From: Sphingopyxis panaciterrae
GTDB taxonomy: Bacteria > Pseudomonadota > Alphaproteobacteria > Sphingomonadales > Sphingomonadaceae
Assembly (NCBI RefSeq): GCF_011762125.1
Contig: NZ_JAASQN010000001.1
Location: forward strand, 744,001-808,000
Reading direction: 5' to 3'
Length of the DNA stretch: 64,000 nt
The notes beneath the pieces are model-generated. The model was given only the letters and a program-made list of their open reading frames with translations, was not told the DNA's origin and ran no database searches. Position numbers and translations under genes: made by a program. Shown one piece after another: positions 26,656 through 35,632 of the stretch (within the stretch, counting starts at the first letter, position 1; every line of letters starts with the position of its first letter).

Positions 26656-27279
26656 TCAGCGAAATTTCAGCCACAGATAGACGACCAGATTGACGAGGAA
26701 CGCCAGCAGGAAAAGGAGCATGGCGTCGATCGGCGGCGCCAGTCCGGCGCGATGCAGGACCCACCAGGCGGGAATCGGGATGATGAAGACATAATAGCTT
26801 GCCAGTCCCGCGCGCAGATAGGCTTGCCGCTCATGATCGTCGATCACCCGCTCATAGAGCGGGATGAGGATCGTGAGCCCCAGCACCCACAATGCGGCGA
26901 GGATGACGGCGGCGGTGGGCGACAATGCGCCGCTGAGAATCGCATTGATCGAAAGGTCGTCGGTGCCGCTTCGCGCCACGATCACCGACAGCGCGCCGAT
27001 CAGGACGGCGGCGAACAGGCAGCCCCAGTAAAGCCGTTTGCGCCGCGACCAGCCGCTCCAGAAGTTGCCGACCCGCCGCAGATAGAACAGCATCGCGGCG
27101 CCGCCGCCGAGTAGCACCGCGCCGCTGACGACCGGCGTCGGCGGTGCGTTGCCACCTGCCTCGCGCATGGCATCGAGATAGCCGGCGGCGACCCCCATCA
27201 GGAATATCGTCGCGAAGATGATCAGGATCGGCCAGACGATGCTCGGTCGCTGGCGCTTTTCGGCGGGGTCAGTTGTCAT
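26656..27279 (-). CDS. Integral membrane protein paired with XRE regulator
   Basis: This 207 aa membrane protein has about six hydrophobic helices and a C-terminal VYLWLKFR. No catalytic motif is seen, and the family is not recognised with certainty. The ATG at 27279, preceded by GGAAGG, overlaps the end of the XRE gene by 11 bp; further in-frame ATGs at 27300 and 27303 are possible. Pairs of a small XRE regulator and a polytopic protein are common in bacteria, where the regulator controls the operon. The job is unknown here. Confidence 0.7.
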   Translation of the reverse strand: MTTDPAEKRQRPSIVWPILIIFATIFLMGVAAGYLDAMREAGGNAPPTPVVSGAVLLGGGAAMLFYLRRVGNFWSGWSRRKRLYWGCLFAAVLIGALSVIVARSGTDDLSINAILSGALSPTAAVILAALWVLGLTILIPLYERVIDDHERQAYLRAGLASYYVFIIPIPAWWVLHRAGLAPPIDAMLLFLLAFLVNLVVYLWLKFR

Positions 27280-27484
27280 CGCTGCTTCCTTCGAAACCAT
27301 CATCGAAAATCTCCTCGATCGGCATTGCGAACAATCGTGCCAGTTTGAACGCCAGCGGCAGCGAGGGGTCATATTTCCCCGTTTCGATGGCGTTCACCGC
27401 CTGCCGCGATACGTCGAGCCGGTCGGCCAGTTCGGCCTGGCTCCAGTTCCGCATCGCGCGCAGCACTTTCAACTTGTTGTTCAT
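27269..27484 (-). CDS. Small XRE/Cro-family regulator
   Basis: This 71 aa protein is almost entirely one helix-turn-helix: LRAMRNWSQAELADRLDVSRQAVNAIETGKYDPSLPLAFKLARLF. It matches the YozG-like Cro/CI group, followed by the usual IEEIFDDGFE tail. The ATG at 27484 fits the family start. It overlaps the following membrane-protein gene by 11 bp and probably autoregulates the pair. Confidence 0.9.
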   Translation of the reverse strand: MNNKLKVLRAMRNWSQAELADRLDVSRQAVNAIETGKYDPSLPLAFKLARLFAMPIEEIFDDGFEGSSDDN

Positions 27485-27704
27485 TCGGTGCCTCGCCAGC
27501 CTTTGCATCCGGACGGAGATGAATGTCGGGAGCCTCCCCGCATCATCAAAATCGGGCCGAGTGCAACGGAAAGTTTCGCGTGCATCCTGTCGGGCGGCAA
27601 GAGGCTGGAGCACACGCTGTGAGCGCGCCGCTCCAGCTCAAGTCGCGGGCCGTTACCGGGGAGTGCCGGCCCTGACGAAACCGCGAAACGCTCCATGCGG
27701 CAAC

Positions 27705-28016
27705 TTATCGCGCGGCGATCCGCATGCCGCGATCGGCTGCGGCGACCGCCCGGTCGGCCTGCGGCTTCGCGCTGGCGTGCGCCGCGGCGATGCATTCGGT
27801 CTGCAACGCCAGTTCGGTCGTGCCGCGCAGGTCGCTGCGGCACAGGCGGCGCGCGGCGCGCTCCACCCGCGCCTCGAGCGTCTCGCGATCGCGCGCGACG
27901 GCCAGATTCAGGTCATCGATACGAACGATCTGGCTGATACCGTCGTCGGCCGGCGCCGCGAACGCCGGGGCGCTATATGCCAGCGAAACGGCGATTATCG
28001 TTGTGCGGATGATCAT
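27705..28016 (-). CDS. UrcA-family exported protein
   Basis: This 103 aa small exported protein of the UrcA family, common in Sphingomonadales and Caulobacterales, is of unknown function. The signal peptide (IIRTTIIAVSLAYSAPAFAA) is followed by the family pattern RIDDLNLAVARDRETLEARVERAARRLC and a second cysteine (TECIAAA), probably a disulfide. The ATG at 28016 follows GGAGAGGAG. A perfect palindrome and a plausible promoter lie just upstream. It is divergent from glyQ. Confidence 0.85.
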   Translation of the reverse strand: MIIRTTIIAVSLAYSAPAFAAPADDGISQIVRIDDLNLAVARDRETLEARVERAARRLCRSDLRGTTELALQTECIAAAHASAKPQADRAVAAADRGMRIAAR

Positions 28017-28044
28017 GGGACTATCTCCTCTCCGAAGGGTGTCG

Positions 28045-28060
28045 GTCATGTCGACATGAC
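28045..28060. promoter_or_regulatory. Perfect 16-bp palindrome in urcA leader (candidate operator)
   Basis: GTCATGTCGACATGAC is fully self-complementary. It lies 29-44 bases before the urcA start and just downstream of the predicted promoter. Further TGTC/GACA half-sites occur at 28077-28090 and 28105-28110, suggesting cooperative binding. Confidence 0.55.
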
Positions 28061-28081
28061 TTTATGTAAAGTATCCATGAC

Positions 28082-28110
28082 AATATGTCGTGATTCGCTG
28101 ACTATGTCAA
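28082..28110 (-). promoter_or_regulatory. Candidate sigma-70 promoter of urcA
   Basis: On the minus strand a perfect TTGACA (28110-28105) is followed after 17 bp by CATATT (28087-28082). The predicted start near 28075 places the palindrome at about +15 to +30. Confidence 0.45.
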
Positions 28111-28248
28111 CAACACCTTACATTTGCCCCCGCGATGACGCGCTGCGTGGCACTTTCGCCAACTTCCGCACGCCACCCGCCCTTGACCCTGCGCCCCTGC
28201 TGCGCCAAGGGCGGCGTCAATTGTTGCACCTGCGAAAGAAGGCGGACA

Positions 28249-29168
<920 letters not shown>

Positions 29169-29172
<4 letters not shown>

Positions 29173-31421
29173 GCGACCGGTTTGTTTCCGGCGCGGCCAA
29201 CAAAGGCGCCGACTTCCTTCTCGAACTGCGCAGCGAGGAAATCCCGGCGCGAATGCAGGCCGGTGCGCGCGCCGAACTCGAAAAGCTGTTCCGTGCGCAA
29301 CTGAGCGCCGCTGGCCTTGAAGCGGGCGATCTCACCATCTGGTCGACCCCGCGCCGCCTTGCGCTGGTCGCCAGGGGTTTGCCCGAAGCGACGGCGGCCG
29401 TGAGCGAAGAACTGAAAGGCCCGCGCAGCAGCGCGCCGCCGCAGGCACTCGAAGGTTTCCTGCGCAAGACGGGCTTGACGCAGGACCAGCTCGAAGACCG
29501 CGACGGCGTGTATTTCGCGGTGATCGACAAGCCCGGCCGCGCGACTGCCGAGGTGCTGGCCGAGGCGATCCCGGCGATCGTCCGCGGCTTTTCGTGGCCC
29601 AAGTCGATGCGCTGGGGCAAGGATAGCGCGAGCAGCGAAAGCCTGCGCTGGGTCCGCCCGCTGTCGGGCATCGTCGCGATCTTCGGCGAGGAGTTGATTC
29701 AGTGTGAAGTTAGCGGGATTTCTGCGGGCTATGCGACGCGCGGTCACCGCTTCCATTGCCCCGGCGAGATCACGATCGGTTCGGCCGCCGACTATGCCGA
29801 AAAGCTGCGCGCCTGCCATGTCATCGTCGATCATGAGGAGCGCCAGTCGATCATCCGCGACGGCGCTGCCAAGGCTGCCGCCGATGCCGGCCTGGCGCTC
29901 GTCGCGGATGAGGGGCTGGCGATCGAGAATGCCGGCCTCACCGAATGGCCGGTGCCGCTGCTCGGCCGCTTCGACGAGGCGTTTCTGGAAGTGCCGCCCG
30001 AGGTCATTCAGTTGACGGCGCGCGTGAACCAGAAATATTTCGTCGTGAACGGTGCCGACGGCAAGCTCGCCAACGGCTTCGTCTGTACCGCGAATATCGA
30101 CGCGGTCGACGGCGGCGCGGAGATCGTCGCGGGCAACCGCAAGGTGCTGGCGGCGCGGCTTTCGGATGCACGCTTCTTCTGGGAAAAGGACCAGAAGAGG
30201 ACGCTGGCGCAGCACGCCGAAAAGCTTGCGAACATCACCTTCCACGAAAAGCTGGGCACCGTCGCCGACAAGGTCGAGCGGGTGGCAAAGCTCGCGCGGT
30301 GGCTGGTCGAGGAAAATATCGTCACAGTCCAACCTCGTCATTCCCGCGAAGGCGAGAATCCCGCTTCAACGCCGTCAAGCGGGACCCCCGCCTTCGCGGG
30401 GGTGGCGAAAGAGGAATTGGCCGACCAAGCCGAACTCGCCGCGCGGTTGGCAAAGGCCGACCTCGTCACCGAAATGGTCGGCGAATTCCCCGAATTGCAG
30501 GGCCTGATGGGCGGCTATTACGCCCGCGCCGAAGGCTTGCCCGATGCAGTCGCCGACGCGATCCGCGATCATTACAAGCCGGTCGGGCAGGGCGATGATG
30601 TGCCCACGGCGCCGGTGACGGTGGCTGTGGCGCTGGCGGATAAGCTGGATACGATCATCGGCTTTTATTATTGGGGCGAAATGCCTACGGGATCGAAAGA
30701 TCCCTACGCTCTTCGGCGAGCTGCAATAGGGATTTTGCGAACCGTATTGGATAATTCGATCCGGCTTCGGTTGCAGCCGGCATTTCATGGCGGATTTCAG
30801 CTGGTCCATGAGGCGATGCGGAAGCTTCCCCCAAGAGACGTGGAGCTGGGTTTCATGGGAAATGCTGCGGCCGGCGCGGTCCTATTGGTCATCGACCGCC
30901 TCAAGGTCCAGCAACGCGAAGCCGGCGTTCGCCACGACTTGATCGATGCCGTGTTCGCGCTTGGCGGCGAGGACGATCTCGTCCGCCTGCTCGCCCGCGT
31001 GAAGGCGCTGCAGGCGTTCATGGCGACCGAGGACGGAACCAACTTGCTCGCCGGCTACAAGCGCGCGGCGAATATTCTGAAACAGGCGGATATAGCCGTC
31101 GCCCCCGCGAAGGCGGGGGCCGCTGGGAATAGTGCGCCGAACACAACGGCCCCCGCCTTTGCGGGGGCGACCGATGTGGATCGGACGCTGCTCGCCGCGC
31201 TCGACGCCGCTGAACCTGCCGCGACCACCGCGGTCGCCGAAGAGCGCTTCACCGATGCGATGGCCGCGCTCGCGTCGCTCCGCGCGCCGATCGACGCCTT
31301 TTTCGACGGCGTGATGGTCAACGACCCCGACGACGCCATCCGCACCTATCGGCTTGGCCTTCTGGGCCGATTTACCGGCGCGGTGCATGGCGTCGCCGAT
31401 TTCTCGAAGATCGAGGGCTGA
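29169..31421 (+). CDS. glyS: Glycine--tRNA ligase beta subunit with two in-frame palindromic insertions
   Basis: The beta subunit binds tRNA-Gly and completes the alpha2beta2 enzyme. The N-terminal [15 protein letters not shown] is typical, followed by WPKSMRWG, the HD-like region and a C-terminal anticodon-binding part with [21 protein letters not shown]. It has 750 aa, longer than the usual roughly 690. Two family A palindromes sit in frame and account for part of the surplus: one at 30335-30408 encoding HSREGENPA...TPAFAGVA, and one at 31098-31171 encoding VAPAKAGAA...APAFAGAT. The GTG at 29169 overlaps glyQ. A stretch at about 30680-30890 uses rare codons (CTA, AGA, ATA, GTA) unlike its flanks. 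Confidence 0.96.
30335..30408. repeat. Family A palindrome inside glyS (copy 1)
   Basis: The 32-nt arms at 30335-30366 (TCGTCATTCCCGCGAAGG onward) and 30377-30408 are inverted repeats, about 26 of 32 paired. The left arm is nearly identical to the intergenic element at 61242. The reading frame of glyS is kept through the element. Confidence 0.88.
31098..31171. repeat. Family A palindrome inside glyS (copy 2)
   Basis: The 25-nt arms at 31098-31122 (GTCGCCCCCGCGAAGG onward) and 31147-31171 pair with a single mismatch around a 24-nt loop. The frame stays open, adding about 25 residues rich in Ala, Pro and Gly. Confidence 0.9.
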
Positions 31422-31525
31422 CGCTACGGCAGCTTTGCAGCGAACGAAGTAAAACTGAATCGACCACAAGCCTTCTCCACACTATTTCCCCGCCAACCTC
31501 CTCCCCGGGGCAGCAGGAGCATATG

Positions 31526-34186
31526 ATGACGACGATGGTGCATTTGTTCGGCGGCGCGGCCACCACGGCCGAGCGCTCGAAAGAATTGCTGGGCGGCAAG
31601 GGTTCGAACCTTGCCGAAATGGCTTCGATCGGCCTGCCGGTCCCCCCGGGCTTTACAATCACCACCGACGTCTGCACCGCTTATTACACCAATGGCGAGC
31701 AATTCCCGGCTGGCCTCGTCGAGGAAGTCGCCGCCGGCATCGCGCATATCGAGGGCATCACGGGTAAGACATTCGGTGACGCCGCCGACCCGCTGCTCGT
31801 CTCGGTCCGCTCGGGCGCCCGCGTTTCGATGCCCGGGATGATGGACACCGTCCTCAACCTCGGGCTCAACGACCGCACGGTCGTTGGCCTGTCCGACGCG
31901 TCGGGCGACCCGCGCTTCGCATGGGACAGCTATCGCCGCTTCGTGCAGATGTACGCCGACGTCGTCATGGGGCTCGACCATGCCGAGTTCGAGGAAGCGT
32001 TGGAAGTCGCCAAGGAAGACAAGGGCTTCTATCTCGACACCGAAATGTCGGCTGAAGACTGGCAGGCGCTGGTCAAGGAGTATCAGGCGATCGTCGAGCG
32101 CGAGACCGGCGCGCCCTTCCCGCAGGAACCGAACGACCAGCTATGGGGCGCGGTCGGCGCCGTGTTCGCGAGCTGGGAAAGCGACCGCGCAAAAGTCTAT
32201 CGCCGCCTGAACTCGATTCCCGCCGAATGGGGCACCGCGGTCAATATTCAGGCGATGGTGTTCGGCAATATGGGCGACACTTCGGCGACCGGCGTTGCCT
32301 TCACGCGCGACCCCGCGACCGGCGAGCGCGCTTGGTACGGCGAATGGCTGATCAACGCGCAGGGCGAAGATGTCGTCGCGGGCATCCGCACGCCGCAATA
32401 TCTTACCAAGGTCGCACGCGAGAAGGCGGGCGCCAAGCCGGCGTCGATGGAAGAGGCGATGCCCGAGACCTTCACCGAGCTTGGCGGCGTCTTCGACACG
32501 CTCGAAACCCACTATCGCGACATGCAGGACATCGAGTTCACCGTCGAACGCGGGACGCTGTGGATGCTCCAGACGCGCTCGGGCAAGCGCACCGCCAAGG
32601 CGGCGCTCAAGATCGCGGTCGACATGGCGGCCGAGGGGCTGATTTCCGAAGAGGAAGCGGTGCAGCGCGTTGATCCCGGCGCGCTCGACCAGCTGCTCCA
32701 CCCGACGCTCGATCCCAAGGCGCCGCGTGATGTGCTGACCAAGGGGCTCCCGGCGAGCCCCGGCGCCGCGTCGGGCAAGATCATGTTCGACGCCGACAGT
32801 GCCGAGAAGGCTGCGGCGATGGGCGAGGCGGTGATCCTCGTCCGCGTCGAAACCTCGCCCGAGGACATTCACGGCATGCACGCGGCAAAGGGCATCCTGA
32901 CCGCACGCGGCGGCATGACCTCGCACGCCGCCGTCGTTGCGCGCGGCATGGGCCGCCCCTGCGTCTCGGGCGCCGGCGGGCTGGCGATCGACGGCAATGC
33001 TCGCGTGCTGCGCGTTGGCGGACGTGAACTGCGCGAAGGCGACATCCTGACCCTCGACGGTTCGACCGGCGAAGTGATGGCGGGCGAGGTTCCGACCCTG
33101 CTCCCCGAACTCGTCGGCGATTTCGGCGTGTTGATGAGCTGGGCCGACAAGGTGCGCCGCATGAAGGTGCGCACCAACGCGGAAACGCCGCAGGATGCCC
33201 AGGTCGCGCGCGATTTCGGCGCCGAGGGCATCGGGCTTTGCCGCACCGAGCATATGTTCTTCGACGCCGCGCGGATCACCGCAGTGCGCGAGATGATCCT
33301 CGCCGACAGCGAAGACGGCCGCCGCGCCGCGCTCGCCAAGCTGCTCCCGGAACAGCGCGGCGACTTTGCCGCGATCTTCGGGGTGATGGCGGGGCTGCCG
33401 GTCACGATCCGTCTGCTCGATCCGCCGCTGCACGAATTCCTGCCGACGCGCGAAGAGGATTTCGCTGATGTCGCCGCCGCTGCGGGCGTCGGGATCGAAG
33501 CCCTGAAGGCGCGCGCGAACGAACTGCATGAATTCAACCCGATGCTTGGCCACCGTGGCTGTCGTTTGGGCGTCACCTATCCCGAAATCTACGAGATGCA
33601 GGCGCGCGCGATCTTCGAAGCGGCGTGCGACGTCGCTGCCGAAACAGGCGCCGCACCGATCCCCGAGGTAATGATTCCTTTGGTCGCGACCCGCCGCGAA
33701 TTCGACCTGATGAAGGCGGTCGTGGACAGTCAGGCCAAGGCGGTGTTCGCCGAAAAGGGCCGCGAGATTGCCTATCTCGTCGGCACGATGATCGAACTGC
33801 CGCGCGCCGCGCTGATGGCGGGTGAGATCGCGGCCAGCGCCGAATTCTTCAGCTTCGGCACCAATGATTTGACGCAGACGACGATCGGCATCAGCCGCGA
33901 CGACGCCGGCCGCTTCCTGACGCAATATGTCGATAAGGGCATCTTCCTGACCGACCCGTTCGTCAGCCTCGACGTCGAGGGCGTGGGGCAGCTGATCGAG
34001 ATTGCCGTGGATCGCGGTCGCAGCGCACGCGCGGGCATCAAGCTCGGCATCTGCGGCGAGCATGGCGGCGACGCGCCGAGCATCCATTTCTGCGAAAAGA
34101 GCGGTCTCGACTATGTCAGCGCCTCGCCCTACCGTGTGCCGATTGCACGTCTGGCGGCAGCGCAGGCGGCGTTGAAGGCGAAATAG
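31526..34186 (+). CDS. ppdK: Pyruvate, phosphate dikinase
   Basis: PPDK interconverts pyruvate, ATP and Pi with PEP, AMP and PPi, linking glycolysis and gluconeogenesis. It has 886 aa, the normal length. The N-terminal ATP-grasp domain carries LGGKGSNLAEMASIGLPVPPGF. The swivelling domain has the phospho-histidine loop GGMTSHAAVVARGMGRPCV (about residue 450-468). The C-terminal PEP-binding barrel has GLCRTEHMFF, NDLTQTTIGISRDD and the catalytic Cys in GICGEHGGD. ATGs at 31523, 31526 and 31535 are possible; AGGAG at 31515-31519 fits 31526 best. It follows glyS by about 100 bp and ends just before a palindromic repeat. Confidence 0.97.
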   Translation: MTTMVHLFGGAATTAERSKELLGGKGSNLAEMASIGLPVPPGFTITTDVCTAYYTNGEQFPAGLVEEVAAGIAHIEGITGKTFGDAADPLLVSVRSGARVSMPGMMDTVLNLGLNDRTVVGLSDASGDPRFAWDSYRRFVQMYADVVMGLDHAEFEEALEVAKEDKGFYLDTEMSAEDWQALVKEYQAIVERETGAPFPQEPNDQLWGAVGAVFASWESDRAKVYRRLNSIPAEWGTAVNIQAMVFGNMGDTSATGVAFTRDPATGERAWYGEWLINAQGEDVVAGIRTPQYLTKVAREKAGAKPASMEEAMPETFTELGGVFDTLETHYRDMQDIEFTVERGTLWMLQTRSGKRTAKAALKIAVDMAAEGLISEEEAVQRVDPGALDQLLHPTLDPKAPRDVLTKGLPASPGAASGKIMFDADSAEKAAAMGEAVILVRVETSPEDIHGMHAAKGILTARGGMTSHAAVVARGMGRPCVSGAGGLAIDGNARVLRVGGRELREGDILTLDGSTGEVMAGEVPTLLPELVGDFGVLMSWADKVRRMKVRTNAETPQDAQVARDFGAEGIGLCRTEHMFFDAARITAVREMILADSEDGRRAALAKLLPEQRGDFAAIFGVMAGLPVTIRLLDPPLHEFLPTREEDFADVAAAAGVGIEALKARANELHEFNPMLGHRGCRLGVTYPEIYEMQARAIFEAACDVAAETGAAPIPEVMIPLVATRREFDLMKAVVDSQAKAVFAEKGREIAYLVGTMIELPRAALMAGEIAASAEFFSFGTNDLTQTTIGISRDDAGRFLTQYVDKGIFLTDPFVSLDVEGVGQLIEIAVDRGRSARAGIKLGICGEHGGDAPSIHFCEKSGLDYVSASPYRVPIARLAAAQAALKAK

Positions 34187-34189
34187 CGC

Positions 34190-34281
34190 GTCCGCCCCCG
34201 CGCGCACAGGCGGGGCCGCTATCAGCTCTGCTCATCCGTCGCTGCCCCAAACGACAGCGGCCCTGCCCGCGCGGGGGCGAC
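34190..34281. repeat. Family A palindrome after ppdK
   Basis: Imperfect arms 34190-34220 (GTCCGCCCCCGCGCGC onward) and 34256-34281 begin 3 bases after the ppdK stop. The hairpin may act as a transcription end or mRNA stabiliser. Confidence 0.7.
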
Positions 34282-34296
34282 GGAAGGGGATGGGGC

Positions 34297-34872
34297 ATGA
34301 AGAGCTGGCACCGCTATGCGATCATGTTGGTGGGCGGACTGGCGGTGGGGCTCGGCGCGGCGTGGGCGCTCACGGGTGGCGGAATGCGCGATGGCGGGGT
34401 CGAGAACGGTCCTTGGTCGACATCACTTGGTTACGGAACCAAGGCAACTGACGCTCTCACGCGCGCCGCCGTTGCGCGGGGAGGGTTGCTCGCGCTTCCC
34501 GCGAAGGAAACGATCTACTGGTCGGCAAAGACCGACGCGGCTGGCGCAAAGCTCGACGGCGATTGCCGCTATAGTTTGTCAGGCACTTCGCTTGATGCAC
34601 GCTGGTGGAGCGTGACCATCTATGATGAGGCAGGCTACCTCGTCGCTAACCCGGCGAACATCTGGTCGGTCAATGGCGCGAACGTCGCGCTCGACGCGAA
34701 AGGCGCGTGGCGCGTTACCATTTCGCCGGAGAAACCCAAGCAGGGCGCCTGGCTTCCGGGAACGAAGGGACAGCCGTTTCACCTGACATTACGCATGTAT
34801 AATCCGGGCGAAGCCTTCCGCGCCGATCCTGCAAGGGCGGCGCTGCCGCATATCGTGAAGGAGGGTTGCTGA
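34297..34872 (+). CDS. DUF1214 domain exported protein
   Basis: This 191 aa protein has an N-terminal membrane anchor or signal (YAIMLVGGLAVGLGAAWAL) and a DUF1214 beta domain: ETIYWSAKTDAAGAKLDGDCRYSLSG, RWWSVTIYDEAGYLVANPANIWSVN and LPGTKGQPFHLTLRMYNPGE. Paired DUF1254/DUF1214 proteins occur in many proteobacteria; their activity is not established. The ATG at 34297 is used. The next gene starts 2 bp after the stop, forming a two-gene operon. Confidence 0.85.
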   Translation: MKSWHRYAIMLVGGLAVGLGAAWALTGGGMRDGGVENGPWSTSLGYGTKATDALTRAAVARGGLLALPAKETIYWSAKTDAAGAKLDGDCRYSLSGTSLDARWWSVTIYDEAGYLVANPANIWSVNGANVALDAKGAWRVTISPEKPKQGAWLPGTKGQPFHLTLRMYNPGEAFRADPARAALPHIVKEGC

Positions 34873-34873
34873 G

Positions 34874-35401
34874 ATGCGCCGCTGGCCCGGTCCGCTCCTC
34901 TTCGGTATCGTCGTTGCGGCCGCTACCGGCTATGCCGCGATCGCATATATCCCCTACGGCTTGATGAAGGTTGTGATCGAGCGGCTGGGGCAGGGCGGTG
35001 TCAACACCATGTCTTACGGCAATCTGGCGAATCCCGACCGTCAGCCGGTCGTCAGACCGAGTCCCGATCTCGCTTATTCGAGTTGCCCTTACGACCTGTC
35101 CGCCGGACCGGTCGCGATCGATGTGACGCCGGTCCCGGGGCGTTACAGCTCGCTCAGCATCTTCGATGCCAAGACCGACGTGATTTTCGTGCGCAACGAT
35201 GTCGAGGCGGGCGGCAAGCCCTTTCGAATCATCGTCGCGCGGGACGGGCAGGCGGTTCCGGCAGGTGCCGAAACCGTGCGCACGAGCCATGATCGCGGGA
35301 TCGCGCTGATCCGGCTTTTGCTGAAAGACCCGGCGGAAATCGGTGCGCTCGAGGCGCTGCGCCGCCAGTCGCGCTGCACTGCGGTCACAAAGCTGAAATA
35401 G
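34874..35401 (+). CDS. DUF1254 domain exported protein
   Basis: This 175 aa protein has an N-terminal membrane helix (LLFGIVVAAATGYAAIAYI) and a DUF1254-like domain: NTMSYGNLANPDRQPVVRPSPDLAYSSCPYDLSAGPVAIDV and RYSSLSIFDAKTDVIFVRND. Stand-alone DUF1254/1214 proteins are often longer (about 450 aa) with both domains fused; here the domains are split into two adjacent genes in the order 1214-1254. It is followed by tRNA-Arg. No function can be assigned beyond an exported or anchored protein. Confidence 0.85.
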   Translation: MRRWPGPLLFGIVVAAATGYAAIAYIPYGLMKVVIERLGQGGVNTMSYGNLANPDRQPVVRPSPDLAYSSCPYDLSAGPVAIDVTPVPGRYSSLSIFDAKTDVIFVRNDVEAGGKPFRIIVARDGQAVPAGAETVRTSHDRGIALIRLLLKDPAEIGALEALRRQSRCTAVTKLK

Positions 35402-35445
35402 GGGGTTGCGCCCCCGCGCTGTGCCCCTTAAAGGCGCCTCTCCAC

Positions 35446-35522
35446 GCACCCGTAGCTCAGCTGGATAGAGCATCAGACTACGAATCTGAGGGTCGGGCGT
35501 TCGAATCGCTCCGGGTGCACCA
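35446..35522 (+). tRNA. tRNA-Arg (anticodon ACG)
   Basis: This 77-nt cloverleaf has acceptor GCACCCG/CGGGTGC, an A discriminator and an encoded CCA. The anticodon stem TCAGA/TCTGA encloses CTACGAA, giving ACG. The T-arm contains GTTCGAATC. It reads CGN arginine codons after A34-to-inosine editing. Confidence 0.97.
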
Positions 35523-35580
35523 TTCCTCTTGCGGCTTCGGCAAGACCCCCGATATCGTTCGATTTTTACGCCTGTTCGTG

Positions 35581-35598
35581 CCTCCCGCTTGCGGGAGG
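35581..35598. repeat. Short hairpin between tRNA-Arg and the diguanylate cyclase gene
   Basis: Perfect 8-bp arms CCTCCCGC (35581-35588) and GCGGGAGG (35591-35598) lie in the convergent gap. Neither strand shows a T-run after it, so terminator function is uncertain. Confidence 0.4.
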
Positions 35599-35632
35599 GG
35601 AGAAGAACGGCGGCCACTGGCCGGCTTCGCAC

